Shown piece after piece: positions 60,414-64,000 of a stretch of 64,000 nucleotides of DNA. Below the pieces are notes generated by a model. It saw only the letters and a list, made by a program, of their open reading frames with translations. It did not search any database and was not told the DNA's origin. Positions within the stretch are counted from its first letter, which is position 1. The number at the start of each line of letters is the position of its first letter. The position numbers and the translations under genes are program-made. Source of the DNA: Mortierella alpina (Eukaryota; Mortierellomycota; Mortierellomycetes; Mortierellales; Mortierellaceae); contig JANATF010000010.1 in assembly GCA_029449245.1 (NCBI GenBank), positions 248,001 through 312,000 of the forward strand, given 5' to 3'.

Positions 60414-62184
60414 TCTACACCAGCTTGCGTGCGCTTGAGAAGCCCAGTCGTTCCCCAATGACGTCTGTTGTGATGGTGAGTGTCCATCTGCCGCTCTACA
60501 TTACATATCCATGCAAGCAAGGGTTGAAAAGCGACGAAAAGTAGAATAGGAAGGCAAACAGCGTGCTGCATGCGCTCCCTAATTAGGTCTCTGTTCAAAA
60601 AACAAGTTGCATCTCTGCGTCCCTCATCCATTCACCCCGTTCTCGCTGTGGTTCTTTCCCTCTGCTATTGATATACTCTGGTGGTACAATTTTTTTTTTT
60701 ACTCTCTCACTAGGAGCTCGATGAGCTTTTGCCGCGATCCCGCCTTTGCATTAACGTGTGACTATGGGTGGATAATGCGACTAGAAAGTGCATGAATTGC
60801 AAAATTTGGCACGGCGCTTGATCTGTCCAGAGCAGCGGAAAGCACTCGCGAGGGAACTGTCAGGAGGACAGCGCACACCAAAGACTCACTCCATCCGTGT
60901 ATGAGAGCTGAAAACAACAAGATCCCTCCAGAGTTCCTGCCACCCAAATGAAAGGACTGGTACCGCAATGTCTAGCGCATCACTAAGTTGCGCTAGCGTT
61001 GGGCTATGAATGAAGTAATTATAGTAGAGTGAGATGCCGCCTCTTTCCAGCAATCGAGTGTTGTTTGACAAAACTCGGTTGTGTGCAGGCAGACAAATGT
61101 TACACCATGCCACTTTCAGTGCTTCAGTCCTTCCCGGTGATGCTTATTTCATAATTGAGGTTGTAACACAAGCACACTTTGCGCACCACTTGTGTTTACT
61201 TGTACCCATGACCAATGGACGCGACCTTGTGCCTACGGGTCCATCGCCTCAATATAGAACAATAACTCGCCAGGGGCATTTCCTAAACAATAGCTTGTGG
61301 AGTGGTGTTGCCATTGAGAGCTGGGTTGCTTGTTGTTGCGTGTATTATTGTTGTGCACTGTATGCAATGCCACATCGGACATGACGATGTTCGTAGAAGC
61401 CTCATAGAAGACAATGCTTTGTCATGTCGCACGCAGACAATGAAACCCCTTTACCGGACGACAGACAGGAGACATTCCTGGCTGGCTCTAGTCGCGTACG
61501 ACAAGGGCCAGGAACAGTTTTAGACTGTCCAGGGTGAGTGGGACTAGTCCGGAGCGGAGCCTGAGTGGAGACAGGAAAGGGGAGGCCATGCGCCGTCTCG
61601 TCTGTTGACTATTCATAACATATCTTCTGGTAAAGCTCTCACTTATTTCCTTCAAAGTTTAAACTCGTGCATCTGCTGGAGCTTTGTTTTTTTTGGGATT
61701 TAGCATAGGCTAGATGGATGAGGGTACCGCTCTAGAGGTACCACCTCCATCGCTCAAGATGAGGTCTGGCCTCGCATGATTCATCACCCCCAGGGTCTGG
61801 CTTGCACATCCATGGCATAGACAGTGTTCTGTAAGCACTGCACACATGCAAATCTGAGGAGGCGCTCTTCCACGAGAGACAAGGGGACTACGGTATCCTC
61901 GCAACATGCTGAGGCACAGGGATGCAGAAAAGGCAGCGTAGCATGTGCTAGCTCCGGCGGTGCCTGAATGAAATACGCGAGAGCAGCTGTCCCACCCCCC
62001 ACTCGCTGGGTGTGTGTCGATACTCCCTCCTCTGCCCCTCGTCGAAACGTACACAGGTCCAGGCACTGTGTCCTGCAGCAGAGCGCACTCCTCCGGGTAC
62101 ACCGTCGGCGATACCAAATCGATCGACCGTTGCACTAGGCGCGAGTCCTTATCGGTCTCGCATAAATTACACGAGTGCGCTGTA

Positions 62185-62222
62185 TGCGGTGTATGCGGTG
62201 TACGCGGTGTATGCGGTGTGCT
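62185..62222. repeat. 9-nt direct repeats
   Basis: Four tandem copies of a GCGGTGTAT/GCGGTGTAC unit, about 640 bp upstream of the membrane-protein start codon. Confidence 0.7.
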
Positions 62223-62851
62223 CCACAGGAACGTTCGCCTGCTTCTCTCGGCTGCTCCTTGATCCATTGCTCCTTCCATCGACGCACCCATCGCTCTTGT
62301 TCATCGCTTGTTCATCGACTCTAATTCCCCAACGCTGATCACGCATGTGCCGCGCTTGGTTCATCCTCACACCTACCCATCCCTAGCCATCCCGTGCGCC
62401 TGATCACCGCTTTCCGTTCTCCGCGTCTCTCAGACATACTGACTTTCCGACATACTTTACGCCCAGACCAAAGCCTTTCATACACCAACGACTCTGCAAC
62501 GCCCACGCCCAGCCCACACCGCCGGTCTGCAGACCACGTCCATACACATTCACCGCTGTCCATCGCAGATCCATCCATCCCGCCATCCATCCACCCATCC
62601 TTCCAGTTGCCATTCCCCCTCCTTCGATCTCTCTCGAATCTCCCCTCTCTGGATTTCACCGCTGGTGCACAAAAGGACAACTCCACCTTCGCGGCTTTGC
62701 TGCTCCTTGCACCCCGTTCCCCGCTTGCATGTATCTCCCCCTCTCCTTCTCAAGGACAGTGTCAGGAAAGAGTAATTAAATTGTATCCTCCGACATACTC
62801 TTCTCCTCCCACTCTGCACATCCTCCACAGCTCCCAGGCTCAGCCCTAATA

Positions 62852-64000
62852 ATGTCTGGAGGGAATGGCACTCGCTTCCCTTATAATGGCACCTGGCCCT
62901 CTCCTCCTCCTCCAAACGCCCGCGGCAATGGATCCTGGTGGGACAACGACAACGACGATGACGACAACTACGACACCGAACCGCGCTGGACCCGAAGCCC
63001 AGACTATGCCGGCGCCTGGAACAATGCTTTCATGCCTGACACGAGCTACGTAGTTTCCACTTGCTACCTCTCCTTTCTTTGCGTCGTGGCTGTTATCATG
63101 TGCTTGAGATCCCGGACGCGACTCAGGATCTTTGCATGCTTCATCACATACGTTGGACTCACTATCTCGGTCGCCGGACTTCTGCGAGCAAAGTTCATAA
63201 TCGGTCCTTCATGGTTCTGGGCGTGGAACTTCTTAGGCGAGGGCTCTGGAGTCGTAATCCTCGCGTTGACGATCGTCTCTGTTGGATCAGGGTTCTACCC
63301 AATGATGGGAAGTCGGAACAAGTTCTGGCGACTCTGTATGTTGGTGATAGTCATTTACGGATTGCTCTCAGCAGCTAATCTTGCGTACTACGTTCAACAA
63401 AAGGTGATCTTCCGTCCGCTTTCAGCCGAGGATGTCCAGCGCTTGCGCCAGGACATTATTGATGCTGGTATCGTCACGGAAGCCAGGCTCGATCGGTTGC
63501 GCCTTTGGGAGCAACGCCGTGGGCTGATCCCCCAAACGGATGGCGCTATCACCGGTGTCAATGACTGGAGAGAACTAGCCTGGCCCGAGCGCGAGATGTT
63601 TGCTCGGCCGTTAACAAAACTTTACTTGGGCCATCAACTCCTCATGGAATGTACCTGTATCGTGGTCGTGTTTTATCTCTTCATCCCTCTGGTGCGGCAC
63701 CATCGCCACGGCCCTATCGGCCGCCCAGTTGATAGCGACATGATGGCTGTTGGCGTCTGGTACCTGTCCAGCTTGATGACACTAGCACTGGTGAGTTATA
63801 TTATTTGTGATCCATCATACTGACACCCCTCCAATACCTGTTGCTAACCCCAATGTATCCCTATTGTCTGAAAGGCGTACGCGATTCTCAACATCATCTA
63901 CATGGTCAACAACGAGTTTATATACGAGCAACAAGCCCAGGCTTTGGATCTCTGTCTGCGAATTACCATCGGACCTATCTTCTTCCTGCCAGCGCCTGCA
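62852..64000 (+). CDS. Multi-pass membrane protein, probably seven helices (5' part)
   Basis: Exon 1 is 62852-63790 and exon 2 starts at 63875 after a GTGAGT...AAAG intron; the gene runs off the window end, giving 355 residues so far. I do not recognise the family. The N-terminus (about residues 1-65) is hydrophilic, has three N-glycosylation sequons (NGT at 5 and 12, NGS at 26) and an acidic Asn/Asp run, consistent with an outside-facing tail. Hydrophobic segments follow at about 69-92 (VVSTCYLSFLCVVAVIMCL), 95-115, 120-150, 156-178, 260-285, 292-325 and a last one starting RITIGPIFFLPAP. This count and topology suggest a receptor- or transporter-like 7-TM protein of a fungus-specific group. 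A basic/acidic loop (about 185-255) separates helices 4 and 5. The ATG at 62852 directly follows a TAA stop in the same frame's neighbour (TAATAATG context). Confidence 0.75.

Larger units (their letters stand above)
56997..62851. other. 5.8-kb region without a supportable gene
   Basis: Between the C2H2 gene start (-) and the membrane-protein gene start (+). The part 57000-58150 is pyrimidine-rich on the minus strand and may hold a long 5' leader of the zinc-finger gene; a TTTTAAAA element lies at about 58135. Other notable items are a GAAG tetranucleotide run near 57491-57511, a G-run at about 59003-59010, a TATA-like CTATAAAAAG at about 60073, a 16-bp perfect palindrome at 60398-60413, and a GCGGTGTATGCGGTGTACGC-type repeat at about 62185-62220. 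Several frames of 70-160 codons exist on both strands, but none shows conserved residues, biased composition or splice partners that I trust. A non-coding RNA or a fast-evolving gene cannot be excluded. Confidence 0.6.

Noticed and set aside
60140-60544. 134-codon plus-strand frame after a TATA-like box at 60073
   Set aside because: The frame begins with GTG, its first ATG is far inside, and no conserved features are present.
62394-62849. 151-codon plus-strand frame ending 2 bp before the membrane-protein ATG
   Set aside because: Pro/Ser/Leu low complexity from pyrimidine-rich leader sequence; more likely 5' leader than protein.

Overview
This is a stretch of a fungal nuclear genome. Evidence for this includes short GT-AG introns (mostly 50-120 nt) in nearly every gene, a fungal-type ATP sulfurylase carrying a degenerate APS-kinase domain, a GRAM-PH-GRAM sterol glucosyltransferase of the UGT51/ATG26 type, and a CCZ1 gene. 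A DHTKD1-type 2-oxoadipate dehydrogenase and an IFRD family protein fit an early-diverging lineage (Mucoromycota, perhaps Mortierella-like) better than Dikarya; this placement is inference from gene content, not phylogeny. All exon models were built by hand from open frames, GT/AG sites and phase matching.

Layout. 1-1040: 3' end of VPS51 (GARP tethering complex, +). 1408-5043: DEK-like chromatin protein with an HMG box and Lys-rich tail (-). 6173-9652: DHTKD1-like dehydrogenase E1 (-). 11292-13194: D-2-hydroxyacid dehydrogenase (+). 13439-13592: close tRNA-Val/tRNA-Gly pair (+). 13864-16450: DNAJC11-like mitochondrial J protein (-). 16613-17366: YbjQ/UPF0145-like protein, copy 1 (-). 17992-19945: ATP sulfurylase (-), divergent from 21590-25886, sterol glucosyltransferase (+).

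26242-33421 is an accessory-looking block. Two paralogous FAD monooxygenases (both -, 8 exons each, each with an 11-nt microexon) are flanked on both sides by two related small proteins (both +, intronless) that share a C-terminal motif. I found no known family for the small proteins.

33600-36080: CCZ1 (-). 36283-38925: mitochondrial malonyl-CoA:ACP transacylase (-). 39320-42918: VPS35 retromer subunit (-). 43069-44103: UPF0145-like copy 2 (-), sharing a 191-bp divergent promoter with 44295-46378, an IFRD family protein (+). 46514-47440: secreted, probably GPI-anchored protein (-). 48240-51420: degenerate tandem array with a unit of about 580 bp. 51640-53821: acetyl-CoA synthetase (-). 54549-56996: two-finger C2H2 transcription factor (-). 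57.0-62.85 kb has no gene I can support. 62852-64000: 5' part of a multi-pass membrane protein (+).

Functionally the genes fall into endosome/vacuole traffic (VPS51, VPS35, CCZ1), mitochondrial metabolism and biogenesis (DHTKD1, DNAJC11-like, MCAT), sulfate and acetate activation (ATP sulfurylase, ACS) and nuclear regulation (DEK-like, C2H2, IFRD). They do not form a single pathway cluster. The paired monooxygenase/small-protein block and the tandem array are the parts most likely to be undescribed.
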